Assembly: GCF_003265705.1 (NCBI RefSeq)
Contig: NW_020312849.1
Location: forward strand, 96,824-160,823
Direction of reading: 5' to 3'
From: Callorhinus ursinus
Taxonomy: Eukaryota > Chordata > Mammalia > Carnivora > Otariidae
Length of the DNA stretch: 64,000 nucleotides
The notes beneath the pieces were generated by a model. It was given only the letters and a program-made list of their open reading frames with translations. It made no database searches and was not told the origin of the DNA. This document shows positions 21,351 through 32,018 of the stretch, in pieces. Within the stretch, counting starts at the first letter, position 1; the number at the start of each line of letters is the position of its first letter. The position numbers were made by a program, and so were the translations under genes.

Positions 21351-24100
21351 TCCCTACAATCAGTCAAGACCACACATTCTGTTCCCCAGAGTTCTGTCCA
21401 TCTTTTGATGCCCAAGACAAAAGCCAGGCTAGCCCCAGCTGGTACTACCATTGCAAGCTGAGCCTTTGGTGGAAGATGCCCTGCGGGCCTGTATGAACCA
21501 GACCCCAGCTTAGCTGGGCATCTCCTGGACTGCCAGTCCTATCGGGGAAGTTCTTCTGGATTTATGGGGCTCCCTTCTCCTTCACTGAAGGTTGTTCCAG
21601 AAGGATATGTGACGGAAAAGGGCACCCAAAGTCTTTCAACAGCAGTTGTTTTTGTTCTTCTTGGTGGCAAAAGATCCCTAACATGTTCTGGACATTGTGC
21701 TAAACTTAAATAGCAATGCGTGTACTGTTACAAATTAATGGAATAAAAATGACAAGCTGTCAAGAGGAAATGAAATGAATAATGCTCGGGCGTTGTCTAG
21801 AAACACCGCCATTCATTTCATTTCTATCATCACTGTCTTTTTACGTAGTTGGTAAGTGGAGCTGCACATGAGAAAGACTGGGGATTGAATCCCAAAAGAC
21901 CTGGAAAGGAAGCCTTAGTAATTGCTAAATGGCTGTACAGAAATCCCGTAAAAGAAAAAAAGGACAACAGTCATTAATAACATGTACGTATTGTTTTCAA
22001 AAATGTGGGAAGTAGCGTTAATTGACTGGATGATAAGTGGATGAAATAGACCGCTTTGCTTTGCTAGATCTTGTTGAATGAACAGAAACATAAACTTAAA
22101 ATCTTTCCTAAGAGGGGTGTCTTTTTTTTAAAAAATAATCATAGTTAGCAATAGCCATTACCATCAAAGTTTAGGTGAATAAGCTCTGAACTGAAAAAAA
22201 GCTGGTATCCAAGAGAAAGGGGAGAATTTAAAAAAAAAAGGTTTCTGCTGAGTGGGATTGAGTGAACATTTCTAGTCAGTGTACTTAGGCCGTGGGCCAG
22301 ACGAAAGCTCAGATACAATGCCAAGGTGACATACTTAACCTCTTTGCAGATTAAAGGCAGTGCAAAAGAGATACTCTTTCCGCAGTACCGCTTGGTTAGA
22401 ATATCAACAGCATCAATCTGCAGTTGAAAGCCTGGTTTTCTCCTGCAGGGGGACCTCTAATACCTAGGAGGAATGAGTGAGGATGACTTGCATTATTGTT
22501 TTTTATTTTAGTAGAGCCAGAAATGATAGTACCTTACACTAGAGGAGTTACCATAATCTCTTTAGCTCTTTGGTTCCCCTCTCACCCCTTTCCCTCCCCA
22601 AATAAGACATCATTAGGAATTAGAGTATTTTATGTGTGTGCATCTTAAAAAATGGTAGACGGAGACAAGAGACAATTAGTCATAAAAGTATAAAACAGAG
22701 TTAGGAAAGGAATAATAATCATAACAACTAAAAAACAATCAAAGATTATAGTAGTATAGGCATTTTCCTACCTTTTCCATGAAAAGCAGTTCATGGAAAA
22801 GCAAAATGTTCCATTTCTACTTTGATGTTAGGTACAGACTAGGACAATGGTGGCGATGAAATAATTTCAGGTAATTTAAACACGGAAAATGCTTTGATTT
22901 GAAAGTTAAAAGAAAAACTACATCCCTTATGATTTCTTTAATATATTTAATAAAATATTTCTATAAAACCCATTTCCAGATTCAGACTTCACCAAGATCT
23001 GAATGTTAATCTGGCCAACAACAGTTCTACATTTATATTCTTGGTCTACATTAAAAACCATCATTTATTACTACTTACTGTTTAATCTTGGAGAAGAAAA
23101 GGAAACATGAATACGAGAGTTAGACTTTCCTATTAAGTAGCTTCTCTCTAAGTCACACAAAAGTTTTGTGGTTTTTGTTTTGTTTTTGTTTTTTTTGGTA
23201 AATAAATGGCTTTGTAGCAGGAAAAAAATATTAGACATCTTCATCAGATCATGCAAATTAGTATAACAAATGCAATTTGATGAGACAGTAAACTTATTAA
23301 AATTTACCTTCAGGGATGTGACTGGACCCAGAGCCTTGATACAAAATTGGAGTTGAATCCCCTCTTTGCACACAGCCAGGAAATAAAAGTTTGATAAATA
23401 GCCAATACTCTTTTAAAAAATCTCTTCCCCTGTTAGCTCTGCTTCTCTGCCCAGAAACACATTCGAGTCTGTTGGAGTTGAAATTCTGCTGCTCTGTCAA
23501 CTAGTCAGGGTCTGAGGTGACAGACAAATGTGGAGGTTGGCACCAGGGTGTATTTCAGGCTGTCATCGTTTTTGTTGCAGATTCCTGCAGTTCTCTGGCA
23601 GGCTGGCCTCTCTGAGGGCGCGAGCTTTCCAGGCAGTGCAAGCCAACAGGGAACGAGCTCATTCTGCCCGAGATGAGGGGGTTAACAGTCCTCTCCTCTA
23701 GCTCTTGTTCTCAGAGGCTAATAACTTGGCCAGAACAGAAGCACGTGGCTCTTTACGCATTTTTTTTCCTTTTTCAAACAGCTCTAAAAGCAAGCAGGAT
23801 CCCTTTTTTGGGGATTTTTATTTTAAGACTTTGAAAAGAAACTCCGCTGTTGTTTCTTCTTAAAGGAAATTGGGGGGTGGGGGGTTAAAGGAAGGGGAGA
23901 AGAATAATTGCAGCAGACGCATTTTTACATTGCTTAATTGGAAATCGTTTTCACGAATACAGTCTTAATTTTAATAGAAGCGGGGTAACTCAGATACTTT
24001 CAACTTTCTTTAAATGACCTTCAGAAACGTCTGTATCTATGAAGCATCACTCATTCATATTATAGATCATTTGGATGCCGATTCAGAAATGTTGCAGTTA
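21351..24100. other. 2.7-kb repeat-free segment
   Basis: I recognise no transposon here, in contrast with most of the window. It contains the palindrome at 21767-21824 and a CpG-retaining part at about 23520-24060 (ctgagggcgcgagctttcc, gcacgtggctctttacgca, tggaaatcgttttcacgaa). No ORF has coding character. A conserved noncoding element is possible but only inferred. Confidence 0.5.
21767..21824. repeat. 58-bp imperfect palindrome
   Basis: The outer arms gaaatgaaatgaat (21767-21780) and attcatttcatttc (21811-21824) are exact reverse complements. Inside them ggcgttgt (21789-21796) and acaccgcc (21803-21810) pair with one mismatch around a ctagaa loop. The 5' side has an 8-nt bulge (aatgctcg). 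It could form a long hairpin in DNA or RNA. No terminal target duplication is obvious. Confidence 0.8.
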
Positions 24101-24302
24101 GGGGCACCTGGGTGGCTCAGTCGTTAAGCGTCTGCCTTGGGCTCAGGTCATGATCCCAGGGTCCTGGGATTGAGCCCCACGTCGGGCTCCCTGCTCCGCG
24201 GGAAGCCTGCTTCTCCCTCTCCCACTCCCCCTGCTTGTGTTCCCTCTCTTGCTGTGTCTCTCTCTGTTAAATAAATAATAAATAAAATCTTAAAAAAAAG
24301 AG
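24101..24302 (+). mobile_element. Can-SINE, sense, with target-site duplication
   Basis: ggggcacctgggtggctcag to poly-A. The duplication is agaaatgttgcagtt at 24085-24099 and agagatgttgcagtt at 24303-24317 (one mismatch). Confidence 0.97.
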
Positions 24303-24484
24303 AGAGATGTTGCAGTTCATAGACTATTATTCCTTTATCACTACTCCTTACTAAAATCCCCTGTATAATGACTGGTCTATGAGAAGAAGTTTTCTCATGA
24401 AATAGACTGGTGCTACGCATTTATTTTTGACTTGGCATTCGGGTTATTTATATATATGTCTAATCTGTTCTACAGCTACTTCTA

Positions 24485-24965
24485 CCTTTATTGTACATTT
24501 ATTATGTGTCTGACACTGTGTTAACAGTTTTTTATGCATGATTTCAGTTGATCCTCACAAGTCTATATGAGGCGAGTCGAAACTGTGTTCCCATTTGGGG
24601 GTAGTGTTGTATAAGCAGTAAGATCTGCATGCTCTGAGGCCACGCAGCTTGGGTTTGTGTCCTGGCTTCATTTCCGAATTGTATGGCCTGGCACAAATTA
24701 TGTAACCTCTCTAAGCTTCAGTATCCTTATCTATAAGATGGGAATACAAATCCAGGGATGATAATCATCTCTATCTCAGGCAGTTGTTCTGAGTTTCAGG
24801 TAAATGCAAGTGCACAGAACACCTCCTGCACCCCAGTAGCCACTGTGGTTTGCATGAGGAAACCAAGATTTAATAAAGCTGGGTGATTTTTCCAGGGTCT
24901 CCAGCTCGTGAATTATAGAGTAGGATTCCAACCCAGCTACCCTGGCCTGCTATGCTTGTGTTACC
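24485..24965 (-). mobile_element. MIR, antisense, split by another MIR
   Basis: The left part (24485-24600: tattatgtgtctgacactgt, cagttgatcctcacaagtct) and the right part (about 24855-24965: atgaggaaaccaagatttaa, aggattccaacccagctacc) together make one antisense MIR. A sense MIR occupies the gap between them. Confidence 0.6.
24612..24830 (+). mobile_element. MIR, sense, nested in an antisense MIR
   Basis: gtgtcctggcttcatttccg, tatggcctggcacaaattat, cctctctaagcttcagtatc, tatctataagatgggaatac and cagttgttctgagtttcagg give a nearly complete sense MIR. Confidence 0.7.
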
Positions 24966-25184
24966 CAACCTCAAATGCCTCCTTCTGAGTGAGCTGTGAG
25001 GGTAGGGATATGCTCCTTCTGCCTGGCACAGGGCTTCGTTCACTATAAATGCTCCACTAACATCAGATGAATGGTTATAATTTAATTCAGATTTTCTACA
25101 CTTTCGCCAAAGTCAGGCCAAAAGCAAAATAACGACAAAAATAAACAAAAACCCCACCTATAGTTCTAGGCAAGTATGTCCTTA

Positions 25185-25350
25185 GACAATTGTGTCCAAC
25201 CACTTTAGAAACATTTGCCCTATTTATTTGTCAGAACACCGCAAGGGAAAGGTAACAGTAATTATCTCTGTTTTGCAGTTGGGAAAATTTGGGAGCAGAG
25301 GAAACTGGGCAATTTGCCTAGGAACTGAAACAAGTCACGGTGCAGCTGGG
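25185..25350 (-). mobile_element. MIR SINE relic
   Basis: tatctctgttttgcagttgg, gagcagaggaaactgggcaa and tgcctaggaactgaaacaag resemble a diverged antisense MIR. Confidence 0.5.
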
Positions 25351-26888
25351 AACTGTCTCATGTCTCTACAATCAGGATTACTTGTTCTGAACGGCCTTTC
25401 CAGGCACAGGATGAAATGACGTGATGTCCTTTTGCCTCAGACAATAGGATGTTTTTCCTTAGCCAAGGTCTAGGGTGTGAGCTGTCTCCTCAGAGGCAGG
25501 ATCAAAGGAGTGGTCTGTGTTTGACTTTGCTTCTCCTCTGCCTCTGTGCACATCTGGGTCTGAGAAGTGTGGGAGACACAGGCAACATTTTCCTGACAGC
25601 TCCTGAGGGCCATGGCTATGGTGGTACTATTGAGGGGTATGTAGAACAAGCATTTCTGAAGATTTTGCCTGGTTTGGCTATGGAAATTTTCTCTGGGACC
25701 CGAAATGTTGACTTCATATTCTAACCACATTCCCCATTTATTTGAGATAGCTTGATGAGATTGATTTCAGGTAATTACATTAATCCAATGAGAATGTAGA
25801 GAAAGTTGTAGCCGGAGGACTATGGAAAAAAGTCTTGACCAACAAAAATATTCTTTCTAATACTAAAATTGATATTTTATATTTCTATGAAATGATCAAA
25901 GTGAAATTTCTTAGAGAAATCTACATGAACATAGGAATAATTTGGTTAAAGTAACTGGATTTATATCTTAAGTGAAGATATGTGATTTATCTCTTAAAGG
26001 TAATTATGTAGCTACAGAGTTCATTTATAGGTGGCAAAGCTTGAGAATTTTGACTCTGTTACATTAGGTGTTTTCTCTAGATCTTATGAATCTATAACAT
26101 GATTCAAAAGATCCTCTGTATTTCTTATAACTAGATAACTGATTATTACTTTTTTAAATAAAAAAACCCTTGAATCTACAATGTCTTTTAAGTATGGCTT
26201 TATTTTGGGAATGTTCATGGGCAGCTATCCAAACTCTTATTGTTTATAAGGCTGTCATTTCTAAAACAGTTTACAGCTCATGAAGCTGAGGACAATAAAT
26301 CTATAATACCCACCTAACAGATGGAGCTGGAGATCAGATTTAGAAATTTACCCAGTGTTTAAATGTGATTGGAGAACTTTGACAAATCAAGTGCTTATTA
26401 CATTACTGCATATGAACTGACCCACATAACATCAGCATTGATCAAAAGGGTCTAACAAAAGCCAGTATCAAAGTTGAAGTATTTTTTTTAACCCGTGAGG
26501 GCTAGGATTCCTTTTAAGAATCTGACAAAAAGAGGTAGGCAGGCTCCTAAAGTCCACCTATGAATTACCCCCTCACTCAGGGGTTCCATGAAGTTAAGAA
26601 CCTCTGATTTAGGTGAACACAGAGAACACATTAATCAATCCTCGGGCGTTGAATATGCCTTTTTGTTATATATAACACAAATCTCTAGGTGATACGAGAT
26701 ACCTGCCTGGTAGGAGTCTAAGACATAAGACATACACTTGTTTTCAGAAGGGGCAGGATTCCCTTGGGGTAGTGGAGAGCTCCAGGTAGGAAGTGGGTGT
26801 GGATGAAGGCAAGTTGCAGTGAAAGCAGAGTTTCAGTAATTATCTTGTCCAGGACTTGGCCTGTAGGATCTTCCTCCTTGCTATGCCA
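25351..26888. other. No firm feature
   Basis: About 1.5 kb. Open frames at 25449-25724 and 25470-25730 overlap on opposite strands and have no domain signature. The words ggttccatgaagttaagaacctctgattta near 26581 look like the end of an old DNA transposon, but the rest cannot be traced. Confidence 0.4.
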
Positions 26889-27500
26889 TGTATTAGTTTG
26901 CTAGGGCTATCATAACAGTGGCTCACTCACCTAACAGAAATTTATTTTCTCACAGTTGTGGAGGCTGAAAAGTCCAAGATCAAGGTGCTAGCTGGGTTGG
27001 TTTCTTCTGAGGCTTCTCTCTTTGGCCTGTAGATGGCTGTCTTCTTGCTGTGTCCTCACATGGATTTTTTCTATGCTCACACATTCCTGGTATCTCTTTT
27101 CTTAAAAAAAACACTAGTCATGGGGCGCCTGGGTGGCTCAGTTGGTTGAGCGACTGCCTTCGGCTCAGGTCATGATCCCGGAGTCCCGGGATCGAGTCCC
27201 GCATCGGGCTCCCAGCTCAGTGGGGAGCCTGTTTCTCCCTCTGACTCTCTCCCCTCTCATGCTGTTTCTCTCTCGCTCGCTCTCTAATAAATAAATAAAA
27301 TTAAAAAAATAAATAAATAAAAAAAGTAAAAAAAAAATAAATAAAAAAACACTAGTCATATTAGATGAGAGCCCCAAACGTATGACTTCATTTAACTCAA
27401 ATTACCTCTTTAAAGGCTCTATCTCCAAATTCAGTCACATTAGGTATTAGGGCTTCAACATGTGAATTTTTGGTGGGGACACCATTCAGTCTATAACACC
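26889..27500 (-). mobile_element. MLT1-type (MaLR) LTR, antisense, split by a SINE
   Basis: It reads tgtattagtttgctagggct, cagaaatttattttctcaca, gtggaggctgaaaagtccaa, ttctgaggcttctctctttg and, after the SINE, attacctctttaaaggctct, atctccaaattcagtcacat and gacaccattcagtctataac. This is the reverse complement of the usual MLT1/MaLR LTR, ending in ...actaataca on its own strand. Confidence 0.8.
27122..27342 (+). mobile_element. Can-SINE nested in an MLT1 LTR
   Basis: ggggcgcctgggtggctcag to a long (AAAT)n/poly-A tail (27284-27342). The duplication aaaaaacactagtcat is present just before (ending 27121) and just after (ending 27359), so the insertion into the LTR is unambiguous. Confidence 0.97.
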
Positions 27501-28080
27501 CCATTATCCTTCACACCTTGATATTTAATTCCCTGTGGGTCTTACTCCTGGGACCCACACTCATTTATCAGTTCTGGCTTAGCTACTGACTTCTACATGT
27601 GCAATCTCCCTCACGTCCCAGCACCACCATCATATTCTGGCCCTGAACCATTTCAGATCTCTCAGCTCTGTTTTGGTCACCAACCCACTGGGTCAATTTC
27701 TGATCATGGGTTCTTGCAGAACTTTACTCTACCCATCCTTTCCTAGCCTGGCTCTTCGGTGGCTTAGTCATACTCTCTAGCTGGTCTTAAGCAGAGGCTT
27801 GACTTACAGAAACAATAAGTCAGAGAGTAGCAAAATATGCACATAATATTTTGTTAAATATAATGTGGCTAATGTGATTCACTGCTATTTTTCTAGTAAT
27901 AACTTTAAAGCAAAAAAAAAAAATAAATAAAAGGAGAAAAACCGGTTAAGGTGAGGTGAATTTTACATGTCGGTCTAAGTAGTTTGGCTTTTATTCGTTA
28001 AATAAAAGGGAGCTCTGGAAGGTTTTCCCATTGAAGGTTAGGAAGAAGAGGAAGAAATGAACATAAAATACTGTATCTAG
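27501..28080. other. No recognisable feature
   Basis: Unassigned, with an A-rich patch near 27911-27935. Confidence 0.45.
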
Positions 28081-28191
28081 GGGGTGCCTGGCTGGCTCAG
28101 TTGGTGGAGCAAGCAACTCTTGGCTTTTGGGCTGTGAGTTCGAGCTCTATGTAGCATGGACAGACTACTTAAAAATAAAATCTTAAAAAAA
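28081..28191 (+). mobile_element. Old short Can-SINE
   Basis: ggggtgcctggctggctcag, a tggagcaagcaactcttggc segment, gctgtgagttcgagctctat, then ttaaaaataaaatcttaaaa. It lacks the long CT-rich part and belongs to the same older type as 9365-9480. Confidence 0.85.
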
Positions 28192-28200
28192 AACCCTGTA

Positions 28201-28540
28201 TTATCAGGACAGGTTAAGCTGTAATAAAAAATATCCCCCACACATGAGGGACTTACAACAAAGGTTTATTTTTCATTCGTGCTACATGTCTACTGTAGGT
28301 CTACCGTAATTGTGCTATACATTGTCTTCACTCTGGGATCCAGGCTGGCCAACCAGTCCCCTTGGCTGAAGGAAAAGAAATATGCTTGGTTTTGAAACTT
28401 TTGCCTCAGTGTGATACACCTCACTTCTGACCACGTTTCATTGACCAAAGCAGGTCATGTGGCCACACCTGAGTTCAATAGTGTGGGCAGGTATATTCCT
28501 TCTCCAGAGAAGAGGAACCACAAGAAAATAGAAAACCAGA
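28201..28540 (-). mobile_element. Possible ancient MaLR-like LTR
   Basis: ttacaacaaaggtttatttt, cattgtcttcactctgggat, ccaggctggccaaccagtcc and caggtcatgtggccacacct follow the pattern of an old antisense LTR-type repeat. The family is uncertain. Confidence 0.4.
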
Positions 28541-28796
28541 AAATAGATTTTAATCAGAATGGAAAAATAGGATAGCCCACTGAAAAAAGTATTAGGAAAA
28601 AGGAGGAGAAGAGAATGAAAAGGGCAGAAGGAAAGTTAGATAAAAAGGGGAAGGGTAGAAGAGAGAGGGGAAAGCACGAGGCAGCTCTACAGAAGATACA
28701 GGGAACAGCTGAGGAAACTGGGACAACTGAAATGGAAGGGGTTAGATCAGGTTGGAGCCACACCGACCAGATGGCTCTGTGCAGTTGTAAGAGTTA
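28541..28796. other. Purine-rich unassigned segment
   Basis: GA-rich on this strand (aaaaggaggagaagagaatg, ggtagaagagagaggggaaa). No repeat family is assigned. Confidence 0.45.
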
Positions 28797-29264
28797 TGTA
28801 GTAGTTTCCTAGGGCTGTCATAACAAAGTACCACAAACTGGGTGGCTCCGGACAACAGCACTTTCTTTTCTCAAAGTTCTGGAGGCTACTGTCTGAAATC
28901 AAGGTGCCAGCAGGCACATGCCCCTTAAGGCTCGAGGGAGAATCCTTCCTTGCTTCTTCCTCGCTTCTAACGGCTCTCAGGAGTCCTCGGCATTCCTTGG
29001 CTTGGAGCGGCATTGTATCAATCCGTGTACCCATCGCCACATGACCTTCTTCCCTGTGTGTCTCCTCCGAATCTCTGTGTGTCCTCTTTTCCTATAAGGA
29101 TAGCAGTCACTGGCCCTGAGGCTCACCCAAATCCAGTATGACTTAATTAATCTTAACTTAATTACATCTGCAAAGACCCTATTTCCAAATAAGGCCCTGT
29201 TCACAGGCACCAGATGTTGAGACTTGAACCTATTTTTTTCAGGGACACAATTCAAGCCACTACC
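28797..29264 (-). mobile_element. MLT1-type (MaLR) LTR, antisense
   Basis: gtttcctagggctgtcataa, caaagtaccacaaactgggt, caaagttctggaggctactg, tcttttcctataaggatagc, taattacatctgcaaagacc and tttccaaataaggccctgtt are the antisense MLT1 order, nearly full length. Confidence 0.8.
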
Positions 29265-29504
29265 AGGTAGGTTGCAGATTTGACTCTAAACTGGGCAACC
29301 AAAGGAAGGAGGGAAATTTGATTCGTGGTAAAATTCATAATGTAAAATAATTTCAGAAAAAACATAGGAGACACTATGTGAAGCAGCAAATGGAACCCTT
29401 ATAGCATCCTTGCAATATCACGTTTCTTTTTGCTGGTTCCTACAATACCTCTGGTTGGATAGGTAATGGGAAAAGGCTAAAGTCCAGTTAAGTCAAATAA
29501 ATTC

Positions 29505-29700
29505 GGGGCGCCTGGGTGGCTCAGTTGGTTAAGTGTCTGCCTTCGGCTCAGGTCATGATCTCGGGGTCCTGGGATTGAGTCCCGCGTCGGGCTCCCTGCT
29601 CCGCGGGAAGCCTGCTTCTCCCTCTCCCACTCCCCCTGCTTGTGTTCCCTCTCTCGCTGTGTCTCTCTGTCAAATAAATAAATAAAATCTTAAAAAAAAA
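29505..29700 (+). mobile_element. Can-SINE, sense, with 15-bp target-site duplication
   Basis: The duplication aagtcaaataaattc (29490-29504) is matched by aagtaaaataaattc (29701-29715), one mismatch. The element has the full A/B-box head, CT-rich middle and poly-A. Confidence 0.97.
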
Positions 29701-30333
29701 AAGTAAAATAAATTCTATGAGGCAGTAACAAATGATCTGTGATAGTTTGGTTTTTATTCTTCAATGCTGACATTAACAAACCTACGGAAACAAATGTAAC
29801 TGCTACTTGTGATTAAATTCTAATCTCTGTTCTGTGGGTTCGGTTTAAACTTAGTTTCATGCACCACTGAAAAAATTTGGACATGTACTGAGGGATGAGA
29901 GGGGTGGGCCCTTTAGGAGGAGCCAAGGACTTTTGGGAAAGACTCATTCCAAGGGAACAGGAAGCTAGGCAGACATGATTAGCTCAATTATGTAGCCGGT
30001 GGAGCAGTGGGACACAGACGTACCATGGAGATATTGGGGGTTTGGTTCCAGACCACTGTAATAAAGCAAATATTGCAGACTAAAGCAAGTCAAATAATTG
30101 TTTTGGTTTCCCAGTGCATATAAAAGTTATATTAAGTGTGCAATAGCATATGTCTTTAAAAACAATGTATATACCTTAATTAATAAATACTTTATGGCTA
30201 AAAAATGTTAACTATCATCTGAGCTTTCGGTGAGTTGTAATCTTTTTGCTGGTGGAGGGTCTGCCTCCGTGTTGATGGCTGCTGACTGATTAGGGTGGTG
30301 GTTGCCGAGAGTTGGGATGGCTGTGGCAATTTC

Positions 30334-30702
30334 TTAAAATAAGATGACAATAAAGTTTACTGTGATTAACTCCTTTGATGAATGATTTCTCTTAGCATGT
30401 GATGCTGTTTGATCATATTTTACCCACAGTAGAGCTTCTTTCAAAATTGGAATCAATCCTCTAAACCCCAACACTGATTTATCAACTAGGTTTACGTAAT
30501 AATCTAAATCCTTTGTTGTCATTTCGATCATCTTCACTGTATCTTCACCGGGAGTATATTCGATCTCAAGAAACCAGTTTCTTTGCTCATCTGTAAGAAG
30601 CAACTCCTCATTCATGAAAGCTTTATCATGAGATTGCAGCAATTCAAATATAATAATAATGAAAATGTTCAAAATCTGACGAAGATTACCAAAATGTGAC
30701 AC
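30334..30702 (-). pseudogene. Tigger transposase C-terminal remnant
   Basis: A 122-codon minus-strand frame contains ELLQSHDKAFMNEELLLTDE, WFLEIEYTPGEDTVKMIEMT and KDLDYYVNLVDKSVLGFRGL. I recognise these as the tail of a Tigger/pogo-class transposase, downstream of its DDE catalytic domain. The catalytic and DNA-binding parts are absent, because the rest of the element is deleted. The initial residues (MSHFGNLRQILNIFIIIIF) come from sequence after the deletion joint and are not transposase-like. The frame has stayed open by chance or through low divergence. No host function is indicated, though domestication of such tails could be tested by looking for conservation and transcripts. Confidence 0.75.
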
Positions 30703-30741
30703 AGAGACACAAAGTGAGCAGTGCTGGAAAAATGGTGCTGA

Positions 30742-30859
30742 TGTGATGGATGGTAGCTTACGCTTGTGGTGAGCATGGTAATGTACAGACTTGTAGAATC
30801 ACTATGATGTATGCCTGAAATTAATGTAACATTGTGTGTCAACTATACTTCAATTAAAA
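30742..30859 (+). mobile_element. Very short 5'-truncated L1 inside the Tigger
   Basis: The insert carries an older L1 3' end (gaatcactatgatgtatgcc, tgaaattaatgtaacattgt, caactatacttcaattaaaa). The target-site duplication aaaaatggtgctga is exact at 30728-30741 and 30860-30873. The insertion therefore postdates the Tigger. Confidence 0.9.
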
Positions 30860-30975
30860 AAAAATGGTGCTGACAGACTTGCTCAAAACAGGGTTGCCAC
30901 AAACCTTCAATTTGCAAAAAATGCAGTATCCGCAAAGCACAATAAAGTGAAGTGCAATAAAATAAGGTATGCCTG

Positions 30976-31814
30976 TATTTTATTTCCCTTAGTTTTTGAC
31001 CCGAGCCCAGCTCTCAATGAATGCAAGTGCATCCTGGAAAGGGGGGGGGGCGCTCCGGGTTTAAATGGAATAAGCCATTTAACTGAATCTCCTGAAAAAC
31101 GAGGGCATACGCAGTTTTGCGTTTATACCCATGTGACTCAGTGCAATGAAAGCCAGCAGGCTGTCGTGTGTGGCTGACTCCAGAGCACAGAGTTACTGTG
31201 GCATCTCAGTGGCACCAGCCAAAGGCAACAGTGCACAGTGTAGACACTTGGGGTGATGGTGGTAGTGATGCTGACTGGCGGTGACCGAGTTCAGCAGAGG
31301 CAGAGGGCCAGACAAGGTCGGTGGTGTTAGGCAATGAGAGTGGTGCCCTCTAGAGGTAGTGGTGTCTGGCAAACATAGTGGAACCCAAAGGGGGTAACGG
31401 GCACGGCTGGTGAGAGGTTGGTCCAATCATGGGCCTCAGAGCAGGGCTGCTCATCTCATGTAGCTTTCCAGGCAGTAAATAACCCCAGAAGAGCCATGGC
31501 AAGAGATTATGAAATGGGAGACATCATGTGATAACTGGGAATCTAGAACACATGAGAAATCTTTGAGGACATCAGGAAGGTAATGATTGAGCCTAACTTT
31601 GAGTTGGAGAGCTGAGTTTAAAGAGTAAAGTTGAAGGTAAAAGAAGTAAAGCTGCAGTGGCCTGAGAAAGGATATAGGAAATTCTTCTGAAATTAAGATC
31701 ATTCTTAGTTCAATAAAAAACTATAGCTGTTTTTATGTGGCCCAGTTCATGATATTTTTGCACCTGTGTGTAGCAGATTTTCATTTAGTAGTTATGAGTT
31801 CTTTTTGTATTCTT
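30976..31814. other. No TE recognised; weak CTCF-like word
   Basis: About 0.8 kb including a run of ten G (31041-31050). The word gtgccctctagaggt near 31343-31357 resembles the CTCF core, with two mismatches to the form that I remember. A ggtggt/gatggtggtagtgatg-rich part near 31255 remains unassigned. Confidence 0.35.
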
Positions 31815-32003
31815 TTTTAAAAAAGATTTTTAAATTTTATTTATTTGAGAGAGAGAAAGAGAGAGAGAGAGGATGAGCAGGGAGGAGGGGCAGAGGGAGA
31901 GGGAGAAGCAGGCTCCCCGCTGAGCAGGGTCCATCCCAGGACCCTGGGATCATGACCGGAGCCAAACAGATGCTTAACTGACTGAGCCACCCAGGCGCCC
32001 TTG
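31815..32003 (-). mobile_element. Can-SINE, antisense, with 15-bp target-site duplication
   Basis: The duplication tctttttgtattctt is exact at 31800-31814 and 32004-32018. The body has a deletion between cgctgagcagg and gtccatcccaggaccc, where the usual gagcccgatgcggggctcga segment is missing. Confidence 0.95.
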
Positions 32004-32018
32004 TCTTTTTGTATTCTT

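Larger units (their letters stand above)
30015..30975 (-). mobile_element. Tigger-type (pogo/TcMar) DNA transposon, internally deleted
   Basis: The left end reads cagacgtaccatggagatat and gtttggttccagaccactgt. The right end reads caaagcacaataaagtgaag and aataaggtatgcctg. The first and last bases form the inverted terminal repeat (cagacgtacc against ggtatgcctg), next to a TA on the right. The full autonomous element is more than 2 kb, so this copy lost most of its middle. The transposase remnant is on the minus strand, and a short L1 3' end sits inside it. The Tigger1 assignment is from memory of the terminal sequence. Confidence 0.8.

Noticed and set aside
21351..24100. CpG island or promoter
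   Set aside because: CpGs are retained but sparse, GC content is not high and no transcript start signals are visible. At most it is an enhancer-like element.
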